From the NCBI GenBank assembly GCA_000016765.1, contig CP000699.1, positions 4,715,501 through 4,779,500 on the forward strand: a stretch of 64,000 nucleotides of DNA, given 5' to 3'. The DNA is from Rhizorhabdus wittichii RW1 (GTDB lineage Bacteria > Pseudomonadota > Alphaproteobacteria > Sphingomonadales > Sphingomonadaceae). A program made the translations under genes and the position numbers. The notes beneath the pieces were generated by a model that was not told the origin of the DNA, searched no databases, and was given only the letters and a program-made list of their open reading frames with translations. Shown here in pieces: positions 53,220-61,658 of this stretch (position 1 is its first letter; every line of letters starts with the position of its first letter).

Positions 53220-54069
53220 GACGACGATCGATCTCCATCCATTCGTCCATGCCCATGATGCCGGTCAGGACATTGAAGGCGGGAAGCGCGCCCTCGTCGG
53301 CGAATTCCCCGGTCCGAAGCGCCGCGAGCGTGCGTTCGAACATGCCGACCATACGCAGCAGCAGGGTCGCGGGATAGAGGATGATCGAGAAGCCGAGCTC
53401 GCGATATTGCCCGGGGGTGAGGACCGGCGTCCGGCCACCTTCGGCCGCGTTGACGATCAGCGGCACGTCGAAGGCGGCGCCGATCCTTTCCAGTTCCTCG
53501 ACCGAGGTCGGCGCCTCGACGAACAGCGCGTCGGCGCCTTTGGCGACATAGCGCCGGCCGCGCTCGATCGCGGCGTCGAGTCCCTCGACCAGGCGGGCGT
53601 CGGTGCGCGCGACGATCGCGAAGCCGGGGTTGCGGCGCGCCTCGATCGCCGCGGCGAGCTTCGCCTCCATGACCGCCGTCGGCACCACCTCGCGCGTCAC
53701 CGCCGCATGGCCGCATTTCTTGGGGCTGACCTGGTCCTCCAGCACGATCGCGCTGATCCCCATCTCCTCATAGACGCGGGTGGTGCGGACGACGTTCTTG
53801 ACGTCGCCATAGCCGTCGTCGGCGTCGACGATCAGCGGCAGGGCGGTGGCGCCGGCGATGTCGCGCACCGCCGCGCCGATCTCGCCGAAGCTGGCGAGGC
53901 CGAGGTCGGGCAGGCCGGTACGGCAGCCGATCACGCCGAAGCCGCCGATCGCCCCGGCGGCGAAGCCGGCGCGCTCGATCATCCGTGCCGACAGCGCGTC
54001 GTGCGCGACCGGCAGCAGCAGCGGATTCTCGCGCGCCAGCAGGTCGGCGAGGCTGGCGAAGCTGGTCAT
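53212..54069 (-). CDS. isocitrate lyase/PEP mutase-family C-C lyase
   Basis: A 285-residue lyase. Metal-binding residues are in VDADDGYG and VLEDQV, and the catalytic loop KKCGH contains Cys119. That cysteine separates true C-C lyases (isocitrate, methylisocitrate and dimethylmalate lyases) from mutases and hydrolases of the same fold. The gene overlaps leuD- and SDR-type genes. Coupled to an aconitase-type hydratase, it would split a substituted malate to pyruvate and a carboxylate, as dimethylmalate lyase does. Methylisocitrate lyase is possible, but no prpC or prpD is present. Confidence 0.87.
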   Translation of the reverse strand: MTSFASLADLLARENPLLLPVAHDALSARMIERAGFAAGAIGGFGVIGCRTGLPDLGLASFGEIGAAVRDIAGATALPLIVDADDGYGDVKNVVRTTRVYEEMGISAIVLEDQVSPKKCGHAAVTREVVPTAVMEAKLAAAIEARRNPGFAIVARTDARLVEGLDAAIERGRRYVAKGADALFVEAPTSVEELERIGAAFDVPLIVNAAEGGRTPVLTPGQYRELGFSIILYPATLLLRMVGMFERTLAALRTGEFADEGALPAFNVLTGIMGMDEWMEIDRRHG

Positions 54070-54698
54070 GCGGCGGCTCCTTCCACGGCATAGACCCAGG
54101 GGCGGCGCAGCCTGTCGGCCGCCTGGAAGGCCGCGATCTGGTCGTCGCGCTTGCGGGTCGCGTCGATCGCGTCGAGCCCCTCGACCAGCCGCTCGCGCTG
54201 GAGGTCGGGAATGTGGAAGCGATGCTCGCGGCCGCCCGGCGACAGGATGACCTGCCGGACGAGGTCGACCGTCATCGTGCAATGGTCGGGCGCGATCTCC
54301 CCGGCGATCGCGCTGACCGCTGCCTCGTCGAGGATGATCGGGGCGACGCCGTTCATGTAGCAGTTGCTGGTGAAGATCGCGCCGAAGCTGGGCGCGATCA
54401 CCGCGCGGATGCCGAAGTCGCGCAGCGCCCAGACCGCGAACTCGCGCGAGCTGCCGCAGCCGAAATTGGCGCCGGCGAGCAGGAACTTCGCGTCGCGGAA
54501 CGGTCCCTGGTTGAGGACGAAGTCGGGATTGTCGCCGCCGTCGGGCAGGTAGCGCCAGTTGAAGAACAGCCCCTCGCCGAAGCCGGTCTTCTGCACCTTC
54601 ATGCCGGTATGGCCGGGGGTGATCTGGTCGGTGTCGATATTGTTGCGCATCAGCGCGGCGCAGACGCCGGTTTCCGTGACGAACGGTTGCATGCTCAT
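54066..54698 (-). CDS. aconitase-family hydratase small subunit (LeuD-like)
   Basis: A 210-residue LeuD-type swivelling domain. The substrate motif NIDTDQITPG and the serine/arginine loop FGCGSSREFAVWAL are clear. It forms a heterodimer with the large subunit encoded just upstream. True leuCD genes are usually near leuB, which is not present, so this copy is likely a catabolic (de)hydratase such as a dimethylmaleate or citraconate hydratase. It is coupled by 4-bp overlaps to its neighbours. Confidence 0.88.
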   Translation of the reverse strand: MSMQPFVTETGVCAALMRNNIDTDQITPGHTGMKVQKTGFGEGLFFNWRYLPDGGDNPDFVLNQGPFRDAKFLLAGANFGCGSSREFAVWALRDFGIRAVIAPSFGAIFTSNCYMNGVAPIILDEAAVSAIAGEIAPDHCTMTVDLVRQVILSPGGREHRFHIPDLQRERLVEGLDAIDATRKRDDQIAAFQAADRLRRPWVYAVEGAAA

Positions 54699-56122
54699 TG
54701 CTCGTCTTCCTTGCTGGCGAACGCGCGGGCGTCGGCGATGCGGCCGGCGATCGCCGAGGCCGCGACGGTGACGGGGCTGGCGAGATGGGAGCGGACGTGC
54801 GGCCCCTGCCGGTCCTCGAAATTGCGGTTGGTGGAGGCGATGACGCGGGCGTCGCGCGGGAAGCTCTCGCCCCCGGTCGCGCCGCTCATGCACAGCGAGC
54901 AGCCGGACTCGCGCCATTCGAAGCCCGCCTCGATGAAGATCCGGTCGATCCCCTCCGCCTCGGCGAGCAGCTTGGTCGCGGTCGATCCCGGGCTGCAGAT
55001 CGCGGTGACTCCCTCGGCGACCTTGCGGCCCTTCAGGATCGCGGCGGCGGCGCGCAGATCGTCGATCCGGCTGTTGGTGCAGGAGCCGATGAAGGCGCCG
55101 GTGATCGGCAGGCCCATCACCGACGCGCCCGGCTCGATCTCCGCATAGTCGGCGGCGCGCTGGCGCGAGGTGCGGGCGATCGGATCGGCGGAGGCGGCGG
55201 GATCGGGCATGACGCCGCCGATCGCGACGCTGTGCTCGGGGCTGGTGCCCCAGGTGACCTGCGGCTCCAGCGTCGAGCAGTCGAGCTCATATTCCATGTC
55301 ATAGGCCGCGTCGGCGTCGCTCGGGAGCGTCCGCCAATAGGCGACGGCGCGGTCCCAGTCGGCGCCCCTGGGCGAGAATTCGCGATCCCGGAGATAGGCG
55401 AAGGTGATCTCGTCGGGCGCGACGGTGCCGGTCCGGCCGCCGAACTCGACGGCCATGTTGCAGAGCGTCAGGCGGCCGTCCATCGGCAGTGAACGGACCG
55501 CCTCGCCGGCGAACTCGATCGCATAGCCGGTGCCGCCGTCGGCGGTATATTTGGCGATCAGCGCCAGGATCATGTCCTTGGCGTGGACCCCCGGGCGCAG
55601 CTGCCCGGTGAAGTTGACGCGCAGCGTCTTCGGCCTGGTCATGATGACGGTCTGGGTCGCCAGCGCATGCTCGCTGTCGCTCGATCCGACGCCCCAGGCA
55701 AAGGCGCCGACGCCGCCGACCGTGCAGGTGTGGCTGTCGCCGCAGATGAAGGTCATCCCCGGCAGCGCGACGCCCAGCTCGGGCGCGATGACGTGGACGA
55801 TGCCCTGGCGCCGGTCATGGAGGTCGAAGAAGCGGATGCCGTGCGGCCCGATCCGCTCGGTGAACTCGCGCAGGAAATCGTCGCCGCCCGGCATGCGGGT
55901 GGTCATGCCGCGCCCGGGCACCGTCTCCAGCACATGGTCGACGGTGCCGAAGGTCAGCTCCGGGTTGCGGACGGTGCGGTGGCGGGCGTCGATCTCCTTC
56001 AGCGACACCGCGCCGCTCACCTCGTGCAGGAAGTGACGGTCGATGTGGATCAGGAAGGCGCCGTCGCCGAGATCGGCGACGACATGGTCGTCCCAGACCT
56101 TCTCGAAGAATGTTCTACCCAT
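54695..56122 (-). CDS. aconitase-family hydratase large subunit (LeuC-like)
   Basis: A 475-residue LeuC-type protein. The [4Fe-4S] cysteines are found in GSCTNSRIDDL and GCSLCMSG, with a third in ICGDSHTCT. The core GDSHTCTVGGVGAFAWGVGSSDSEHALATQT is as in isopropylmalate isomerase. With the small subunit it catalyses reversible hydration/dehydration of a (substituted) malate. The operon context argues for a catabolic role. A TTG five codons upstream is an alternative start, but ATG at 56122 matches family N-termini. Confidence 0.9.
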   Translation of the reverse strand: MGRTFFEKVWDDHVVADLGDGAFLIHIDRHFLHEVSGAVSLKEIDARHRTVRNPELTFGTVDHVLETVPGRGMTTRMPGGDDFLREFTERIGPHGIRFFDLHDRRQGIVHVIAPELGVALPGMTFICGDSHTCTVGGVGAFAWGVGSSDSEHALATQTVIMTRPKTLRVNFTGQLRPGVHAKDMILALIAKYTADGGTGYAIEFAGEAVRSLPMDGRLTLCNMAVEFGGRTGTVAPDEITFAYLRDREFSPRGADWDRAVAYWRTLPSDADAAYDMEYELDCSTLEPQVTWGTSPEHSVAIGGVMPDPAASADPIARTSRQRAADYAEIEPGASVMGLPITGAFIGSCTNSRIDDLRAAAAILKGRKVAEGVTAICSPGSTATKLLAEAEGIDRIFIEAGFEWRESGCSLCMSGATGGESFPRDARVIASTNRNFEDRQGPHVRSHLASPVTVAASAIAGRIADARAFASKEDEQ

Positions 56123-56158
56123 GGAAATCCCCAACAAGAACGGTGGATCGGTGCGCCA

Positions 56159-56950
56159 TCAGAGGCGGCGCATCAGGCTGAAGCTCTGCGCGGTCGGGCC
56201 GACGTCGGGCTGGCAGGCCATGAACAGCGCCAGCGGGACGACGTCCTCGGGCGCCTTCAGCCATTCATGCGACCGCTTGGCCGAGATCGGCTCGCCGCCG
56301 TCGGGCGTCATCGCGACGGTCTGGGCGAAGGTCTCGTCGTAGAGCTGGGTCCGGACGTTGCCGGGCAGCAGCTCGTTGACGCTGATGTTGAAGCCGATCA
56401 GCTCGGCCGCCACCGATCGGGTCAGCGCCCAGGTCCCGGCCTTCGAGCTGGCATAGGCGGAGGTCGCGGCGGTGCCGTTATGGCCCTGGCCCGAGCCGAC
56501 GACGATGATCTTGCCGGCGCCGCGCGCCTTCATCGGCGGGACGGCGGCGCGGATGCAGTGGTAGGAGCCGATCAGGTTGACCTCGATCGTCCGCCGCCAG
56601 TCGGCCGGATCGCCGCCCTCGATCGGGGCGACCGCCAGCGCCACGCCATGGCTGAGCACCAGCAGGTCGAGCCCGCCGAACGCCGCCGTGGCGGTCTCGG
56701 TCATCGCCTCGACCGCCGCGAGGTCGGTGACGTCGACGGCGAAGGCCATCGCGCTGCCGCCGTCCGCCTCGATCAGGGCGACGGTCTCGGCCAGCTCCTT
56801 CTCCGACCGGGCGGCGCAGCAGACCCGCGCGCCGGCCGCGGCGAGCCCGCGGGCGATGGCGCGGCCGCAGCCGCGCCCCGCGCCGGTGACGATCGCGCCC
56901 TTGCCGTTCAGCGGGCGCGCCGTCCGCGCCCAGTCGTCCCACATATGCAT
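56159..56950 (-). CDS. short-chain dehydrogenase/reductase
   Basis: A 263-residue SDR with cofactor motif VTGAGRGCGRAIARG, LSHGVA in the place of NNAG, catalytic Ser in VVGSGQGHNG and YASSK. It follows the MFS gene directly (the two abut) and precedes the hydratase subunits by 36 bp. It is a different subgroup from the SDR at 52467. Probably oxidises a hydroxyl intermediate in the same route. Substrate not known. Confidence 0.88.
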   Translation of the reverse strand: MHMWDDWARTARPLNGKGAIVTGAGRGCGRAIARGLAAAGARVCCAARSEKELAETVALIEADGGSAMAFAVDVTDLAAVEAMTETATAAFGGLDLLVLSHGVALAVAPIEGGDPADWRRTIEVNLIGSYHCIRAAVPPMKARGAGKIIVVGSGQGHNGTAATSAYASSKAGTWALTRSVAAELIGFNISVNELLPGNVRTQLYDETFAQTVAMTPDGGEPISAKRSHEWLKAPEDVVPLALFMACQPDVGPTAQSFSLMRRL

Positions 56951-58324
56951 TCAGTTCTGGTTCCCGGTTGTGGCGGCCGCAGCGGCGACGCTTTCGGCGT
57001 CGGCCAGCGCCGCGCGCATCGGCCGGCGGCTACGAAGGAGGAGGAGCGCGGTGACGGGGCCGACGATCGCGCAGGTCAGCGCGATGGCGGGGCCGATCAT
57101 CCGGTCGCTGCCGAACAGCAGGTCGGTCGAGGTGGCGACCGCGATCGGGCCGAGCGCCTGGCCCATCACATTGTAGAAGACGAAGAAGATGGCGGTGGCC
57201 TGCCCGCGAAACTGGCTGGGCGTGGTGAGCTGAAGCACCGCGCCCGCGACCGGCAGGAAGCCGCCGTGCAGCGAGTCGAACAGGACCACGCCGACATAGG
57301 CGGCGATCGCGTTGGGGGCGAGGCCGACCAGCATGCCCGCGGCGGCGAGGACGAGCACGCCCCAGACGTAGAAGGTCATGTGGATGTCCAGCCGCCCCGC
57401 CTTGAACATCCGGTCGACGGTGCGCGCGACCAGCAGCATGCCGAGCGGCCCGACGGTGAGCTGGAAGATGGCGAGCAGCATGCCGACCCGCGCGACCGGC
57501 TCGCCGAAGCTGCGCATCATGTGGGTCGGCAGCCAGGAGGAGAAGCCGGCGGTCATGATCGCGAGCGTGCTGAAGCCGATGAAGTGCAGCGCGTAGAAGC
57601 TCTTGTGGCGGCCGAACCAGGCCCGTCCGCTGCCCGACCCGATCCTGGGCGCATGGCCGTGGCTGCGGGCGGGCTCGCGGACGAGGAAGATCAGCAGCGC
57701 GAGCGGGATGCCGGGCAGGCTGGCGAGCAGCAGCACCGCCTGCCAGGGGAACAGCGCGCCGACCAGCGGAAGGTCGACGGTCGCGCCGCGCTTGAAATGG
57801 CTGAGCATCGCCCCGCCGATCGCGAAGGACAGCGCCGATCCGATGAACGCGCCGAGGGTGAAGATGCCCAGCGCGCGCGACAGCTTCTCGCGCGGGAACA
57901 GGTCGGCGATCATCGAATGGGCGGCGGGCATCAGCGCCGCCTCGCCCGCGCCGACGCCGAAGCGCGATCCGAGCAGCTGCCAGAAGCTGCGCGCGAAGCC
58001 GCCGAGCGCGGCGAAGGTCGACCAGCTCGCCACGCCCCAGAAGATGATGCCGCGCCGCGACAGGCGGTCGACCGCCCAGCCGATCGGGAAGGAGAAGATC
58101 ACGTAGAAGGAGACGAAGGCCGCCCCCGACAACAGGCTCATCTGCAGGTCGGTGGCGCCGATCGTCGCGCGGATCGGATCGATCAGCAGGGTGATCAGCC
58201 GCTTGTCGAAATAGGCGACCGCGTAGAGCAGGGTGAGGATCCAGACGGTGGTCCACGGACGCACGCCGCGCCGCGCCGCCGACCCGTCCGGCTCGGTTTC
58301 CGCGGTCGTCGCGGCATGGTCCAT
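56951..58324 (-). CDS. MFS transporter, spinster-like
   Basis: A 457-residue major facilitator with about twelve hydrophobic segments. It has the YAVAYFDKRLITLLIDPI first segment, and the loop motif GWAVDRLSRRG marks the family. It is the second gene in the minus-strand operon, 29 bp after the TonB receptor gene, a common sphingomonad pair of outer- and inner-membrane carriers. A GTG at 58336 would add four residues. The ATG at 58324 is chosen. Confidence 0.88.
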   Translation of the reverse strand: MDHAATTAETEPDGSAARRGVRPWTTVWILTLLYAVAYFDKRLITLLIDPIRATIGATDLQMSLLSGAAFVSFYVIFSFPIGWAVDRLSRRGIIFWGVASWSTFAALGGFARSFWQLLGSRFGVGAGEAALMPAAHSMIADLFPREKLSRALGIFTLGAFIGSALSFAIGGAMLSHFKRGATVDLPLVGALFPWQAVLLLASLPGIPLALLIFLVREPARSHGHAPRIGSGSGRAWFGRHKSFYALHFIGFSTLAIMTAGFSSWLPTHMMRSFGEPVARVGMLLAIFQLTVGPLGMLLVARTVDRMFKAGRLDIHMTFYVWGVLVLAAAGMLVGLAPNAIAAYVGVVLFDSLHGGFLPVAGAVLQLTTPSQFRGQATAIFFVFYNVMGQALGPIAVATSTDLLFGSDRMIGPAIALTCAIVGPVTALLLLRSRRPMRAALADAESVAAAAATTGNQN

Positions 58325-58353
58325 GGATGTCGCCACCGGTCCGGTTCCCTTCG

Positions 58354-60711
58354 TCAGAAGCGCAGGTTCGCCTGGATGGCGATGCTGCGCGGTTCGTCGG
58401 TGCCGATCAGATAGGAGCCGCGCGACTGGGCGAGGTTGGTGCCGAAGATCCGGACCAGCTTGTCGGTCAGGTTCTTGCCGACCAGCGACACCTCCCAGCG
58501 ATCGTCGGCATCGGCGAGACCGATGATCGCCCCCAGCCGGACATAGGCGTCCTGGGCGAGGAACGGATCGTTGTTGTTCGAGAAATTATACTTGCCGGTG
58601 AAGAAGGCGTTGCCGTTCAGGTGCAGCTTGAGCCCGCTGGTGATCGGCGCCAGATAATCGAGCGTGTAGTTGCCGCTATATTTGGGCGCATAGCGCGTCC
58701 GCGTGCCGGTCAGGTCGACGAAGGGGCGGCCCTGCTGCACGTCGAGCGCGTTGCCCGCGGCGTTGCGATAGTCGGTATATTTGGAGTCGAGCAGCGTCAG
58801 GCTGAGGCCGGTCGTCAGTTCGCTGGTGATCCGCCAGCGGCCCTCGACCTCGATGCCCTGGGCGCGCGCGCCGCCGGCATTGCCGATGACGTTGACCACG
58901 CCGACCCCGAAATTCTGCGAGGCGGAGACCTGCAGGTCGCTGAAGTCGTTGCGGAACACCGCGACGTTCAGGGTCAGGCGGCGGTTGAACCACTGGCTCT
59001 TGATGCCCGCTTCATAGCCGTCGACATATTCGGGGCCGAAGGACAGGGCCGCCGCGGCGCCGGTATGCTCCAGCCCGTTGAAGCCGCCGGCTTTGAAGCC
59101 GTTGGTATATTTGGCGTAGAGGTTGAGCGCCGGGGTCGGCTGGTAGGACAGCACCGCCGACGGGCTGAAATGCGCGTCCAGCCGGCGGGCGTTGCGCACG
59201 GCGGCGACGCCGAGCCCCGCCGCGGTGCCGAAGCGGTCGCCGAGCGCCTGGAGCGTCGCGTCGGGATAGGGGGTGATGTCGCCGAAGCTGTTCGCGGCGA
59301 TGCCGAAGCCCTGGTTGAGCACGATCGACTTGTCGACCCAGCTCTGGCGGCCGCCGACGCTGAGGGTCAGTTGCTCGGTCGGGCGGAAGGTCAGATGCGC
59401 ATAGGTCGCGTAGGTCTTCGACCGCTGGCGGTAATCGTCATACTGGCCGAACGAGCCGAGCGGCGCGAGCGCGGCGAAGGCGCCGGTCAGGCGGCTGTTG
59501 AGCGACGTGAAATTATAGTTCACGCCGCCATGGATATACTCCCGGTTGAAATAGGCGCCGGCATCGAGCGCGACCCAGCTGTCGCGTGGCGTCGAGATCC
59601 GGAACTCCTGGCTGAACTGCGAGAAGCGCTCGGGCGTGGTGAAGTGGGTCAGCGTCGCGCTGGTGCCGTCGGTGTCGAGCCGCTGGTTGTACTTGGTGTG
59701 GCTGTAGGCGGTGATCGCCGACAGTTCGAGCGGACCGGCGTCATAGGCGAGGGTCGACACATAGCTCTGCGTGTCGAGGTCGATGCCCTGGCCCGGGCTG
59801 TGCGAGCGGACCTGGTTGAGCTTGACGTCCTCGCCGCGGTTGAGCGCGACCAGGCAGCTTCCGGTCGCGCCGGCGGTGAACAGGGGATCGGGCGGGCAAT
59901 AGGCGATCTCGTCGGCGATCGCGCCGGTCTGGCGGCTATGCTCGGCGCTGGCCTTCACCGTCCAGGTCAGTTCCTCGATCGGCTGCCAGCGCAGCGTGGC
60001 GCGGCCGGCATAGGAGCGGACACGCGGGATGCGCAGGCCGCCCAGCCCCTCGTCGCGGATATAGCCGTTGCCGCGCGTGGCGACGCCGGCCACCCGGATG
60101 CCGAGCGTGTCGCTGATCGGTCCGCCGACCGCGCCCTCGAGCGTCGCGGCGTTGAAGTCGAAATTATAGGAGCCTCGGGCATAGCCTTCGAGGCGGTCGC
60201 CCGGATCGCGGGTGACGATGTTGAGCACGCCCGCGATCGAGTTGTTGCCGAAATAGACGCTTTGCGGCCCCTTCAATATCTCGACCCGGGCGATGTCCAG
60301 GAAGGAGGCGCCGTTCGAGCGCGAGCGGCCCTGGTAGACATTGTCGATGAAGGTCGCGACCGACTGCTCGAACAGCGGGTTGTTGTCGCCCGATCCGACA
60401 CCGCGGATCGACAGGCGGTTGGCGGCGCCGCCCTTGGTCACGACCACGGCCGGCGTCTCGGCGGTGAGCTGCTCGAGCGAGGTCATGTTCTTCTTCTGGA
60501 TGTCGGCGCCGCTGATCACGCTCGCGGAGATCGGCACGTCCTGCAGCCGTTCCACGCGCCGCTGCGCGGTGACGATGATCTCGTCCGATGCAGCCTCCGG
60601 CTGGGGCGGGGTCTGCGCCTGCGCCTGCGCGGCGAGCGCGACCATCCCGACCGACACCAAATATCTCCCGAATGCCCTAGCGCTGAAGCCCGACACGCGT
60701 TCCTCCCTCAT
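58354..60711 (-). CDS. TonB-dependent outer-membrane receptor
   Basis: A 785-residue receptor. After a signal peptide (RYLVSVGMVALAAQAQAQ) it has the TonB-box-like DEIIVTAQRRVERLQDVP, plug motifs LSIRGVGSGDNN and VEILKGPQSVYFGNNSIAG, and a barrel ending SIAIQANLRF. It is first in the operon with MFS, SDR, hydratase and lyase genes, so it likely imports their substrate. The long upstream extension of the frame (to 60996) overlaps the TetR gene and is rejected. Confidence 0.92.
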   Translation of the reverse strand: MREERVSGFSARAFGRYLVSVGMVALAAQAQAQTPPQPEAASDEIIVTAQRRVERLQDVPISASVISGADIQKKNMTSLEQLTAETPAVVVTKGGAANRLSIRGVGSGDNNPLFEQSVATFIDNVYQGRSRSNGASFLDIARVEILKGPQSVYFGNNSIAGVLNIVTRDPGDRLEGYARGSYNFDFNAATLEGAVGGPISDTLGIRVAGVATRGNGYIRDEGLGGLRIPRVRSYAGRATLRWQPIEELTWTVKASAEHSRQTGAIADEIAYCPPDPLFTAGATGSCLVALNRGEDVKLNQVRSHSPGQGIDLDTQSYVSTLAYDAGPLELSAITAYSHTKYNQRLDTDGTSATLTHFTTPERFSQFSQEFRISTPRDSWVALDAGAYFNREYIHGGVNYNFTSLNSRLTGAFAALAPLGSFGQYDDYRQRSKTYATYAHLTFRPTEQLTLSVGGRQSWVDKSIVLNQGFGIAANSFGDITPYPDATLQALGDRFGTAAGLGVAAVRNARRLDAHFSPSAVLSYQPTPALNLYAKYTNGFKAGGFNGLEHTGAAAALSFGPEYVDGYEAGIKSQWFNRRLTLNVAVFRNDFSDLQVSASQNFGVGVVNVIGNAGGARAQGIEVEGRWRITSELTTGLSLTLLDSKYTDYRNAAGNALDVQQGRPFVDLTGTRTRYAPKYSGNYTLDYLAPITSGLKLHLNGNAFFTGKYNFSNNNDPFLAQDAYVRLGAIIGLADADDRWEVSLVGKNLTDKLVRIFGTNLAQSRGSYLIGTDEPRSIAIQANLRF

Positions 60712-60731
60712 GATTCTCGTGAAAGTTGCCG

Positions 60732-60761
60732 TATGTATGCGTGTATACAATCTTCTGTCAA
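60732..60761 (-). promoter_or_regulatory. candidate promoter of the TonB-MFS-hydratase operon
   Basis: On the minus strand, a perfect TTGACA (complement of 60756-60761) and TACATA (complement of 60732-60737) with an 18-bp spacer, 21 bp before the receptor start codon. GTAT/ATAC repeats lie in the spacer at 60731-60748 and may be a regulator site, perhaps for the divergent TetR protein. Confidence 0.5.
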
Positions 60762-60898
60762 GCGTATCGGACGCGGCCTGCGCCGATGCGTGACGGCGGC
60801 GCGCCGGGCGGTCGCGATCGAAGCCGGGCGTTGACCGGAAGGCGGCGGGGCGCATAGGCCTTGGCTGCGAGGAACGGGCGGCGGTTGCGCCCGAACGG

Positions 60899-61561
60899 AT
60901 GGAGGCGCTGGTCTTGGCGAAGGCGGTGGAACGGGCGGGCGGCCGCGACGAGGAGGTTGCGAAGCCCAAGGCGCCGCAGCGGAGTCGCGGGGTCAAGCGG
61001 GTCGAAGCGCTGCTCGCCGCCGCCGAACAGGTCTTTGCCGAGGTCGGCTACGGCGCCGCGTCGATGAACGCGATCGCGCAGCGCGCGGGGGCGCCGATCG
61101 GATCGCTCTACCAGTTCTTCCCCAACAAGGCGGTGCTCGGCGGCGCGCTGGTCGAACGCTATGCGACCGACCTGATCGAGACCTGGCAGGCGGCTTGCGC
61201 GCCGGTCCGGCCGGGCGACTGGGCCGGCTTCGCCGACGTGCTGCTCGACGCGACGCTCGACTGCATCATTCGGCATGCGGCCTTCGGGACGCTCGACGAG
61301 GCGCAGGTCCAGTTCCAGCTCCACCCCGGCTCGCATCAGGAGTTCGAGGTCGCGCTGGCGGCGCTGCTCGCCGCGAAGGCGGGCGACGCTCCGGAAGCCG
61401 ACGTGAAGGTGGTGGCGATCGTCGCGCTGCAGATACTCAAGTCCGCCTATGCGCTCGAACGCGGCGGGGGCGGGAGCGAGATCAAGCGGGAAATGGCGCT
61501 GATCATGCGCTCCTACTTCGAAGCGAAGCTGGGCAGCGGCGGGGGGATGCCGCCAAAATAG
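60899..61561 (+). CDS. TetR-family transcriptional regulator
   Basis: A 220-residue TetR-type regulator. The N-terminal DNA-binding domain is at about residues 33-85 (ALLAAAEQVFAEVGYGAASMNAIAQRAGAPIGSLYQFFPNK), after a basic tail. The rest is a helical effector domain. It lies between two TonB receptor genes, divergent from one and in front of the other. A perfect 16-bp palindrome lies just behind it, before the second receptor. It may control either or both. Confidence 0.87.
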   Translation: MEALVLAKAVERAGGRDEEVAKPKAPQRSRGVKRVEALLAAAEQVFAEVGYGAASMNAIAQRAGAPIGSLYQFFPNKAVLGGALVERYATDLIETWQAACAPVRPGDWAGFADVLLDATLDCIIRHAAFGTLDEAQVQFQLHPGSHQEFEVALAALLAAKAGDAPEADVKVVAIVALQILKSAYALERGGGGSEIKREMALIMRSYFEAKLGSGGGMPPK

Positions 61562-61565
61562 AAAG

Positions 61566-61581
61566 ATGAGAAATTTCTCAT
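61566..61581. promoter_or_regulatory. perfect 16-bp palindrome, candidate TetR operator
   Basis: ATGAGAAATTTCTCAT, a perfect palindrome 4 bp after the TetR stop codon and 77 bp before the TonB receptor start. A weaker copy, ATGAGAGATCATTCAT (12 of 16 matches), lies at 61593-61608, with centres 27 bp apart. Such a pair suits cooperative binding by TetR-type dimers. Confidence 0.6.
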
Positions 61582-61592
61582 ATTGAAGTTAT

Positions 61593-61608
61593 ATGAGAGA
61601 TCATTCAT
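61593..61608. promoter_or_regulatory. degenerate second copy of the candidate TetR operator
   Basis: ATGAGAGATCATTCAT, 12 of 16 bases the same as the perfect palindrome 11 bp upstream. It lies in the AT-rich leader of the TonB receptor gene. Confidence 0.4.
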
Positions 61609-61658
61609 AAAACTCTCCGACGAGATTCGGCGGCCAGCCGGACGTGAAGGAGGGGATC

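Noticed and set aside
54066-56122. LeuCD-like pair as leucine biosynthesis genes
   Set aside because: No leuA or leuB is nearby. The genes are coupled on both sides to a lyase and SDR in a catabolic operon, so a biosynthetic call was not made, although it cannot be excluded without the rest of the genome.
55583-58414. Very long plus-strand frame of 943 codons
   Set aside because: It is antisense to the LeuC-, SDR- and MFS-type genes, rich in Arg, Gly, Ala and Asp, and without domain motifs: a shadow frame of GC-rich DNA.
58354-60996. Longer N-terminus for the TonB receptor on the minus strand
   Set aside because: The extra 95 residues are basic and non-conserved in style, lie before the signal peptide and overlap the TetR gene. 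The ATG at 60711 begins the signal peptide.
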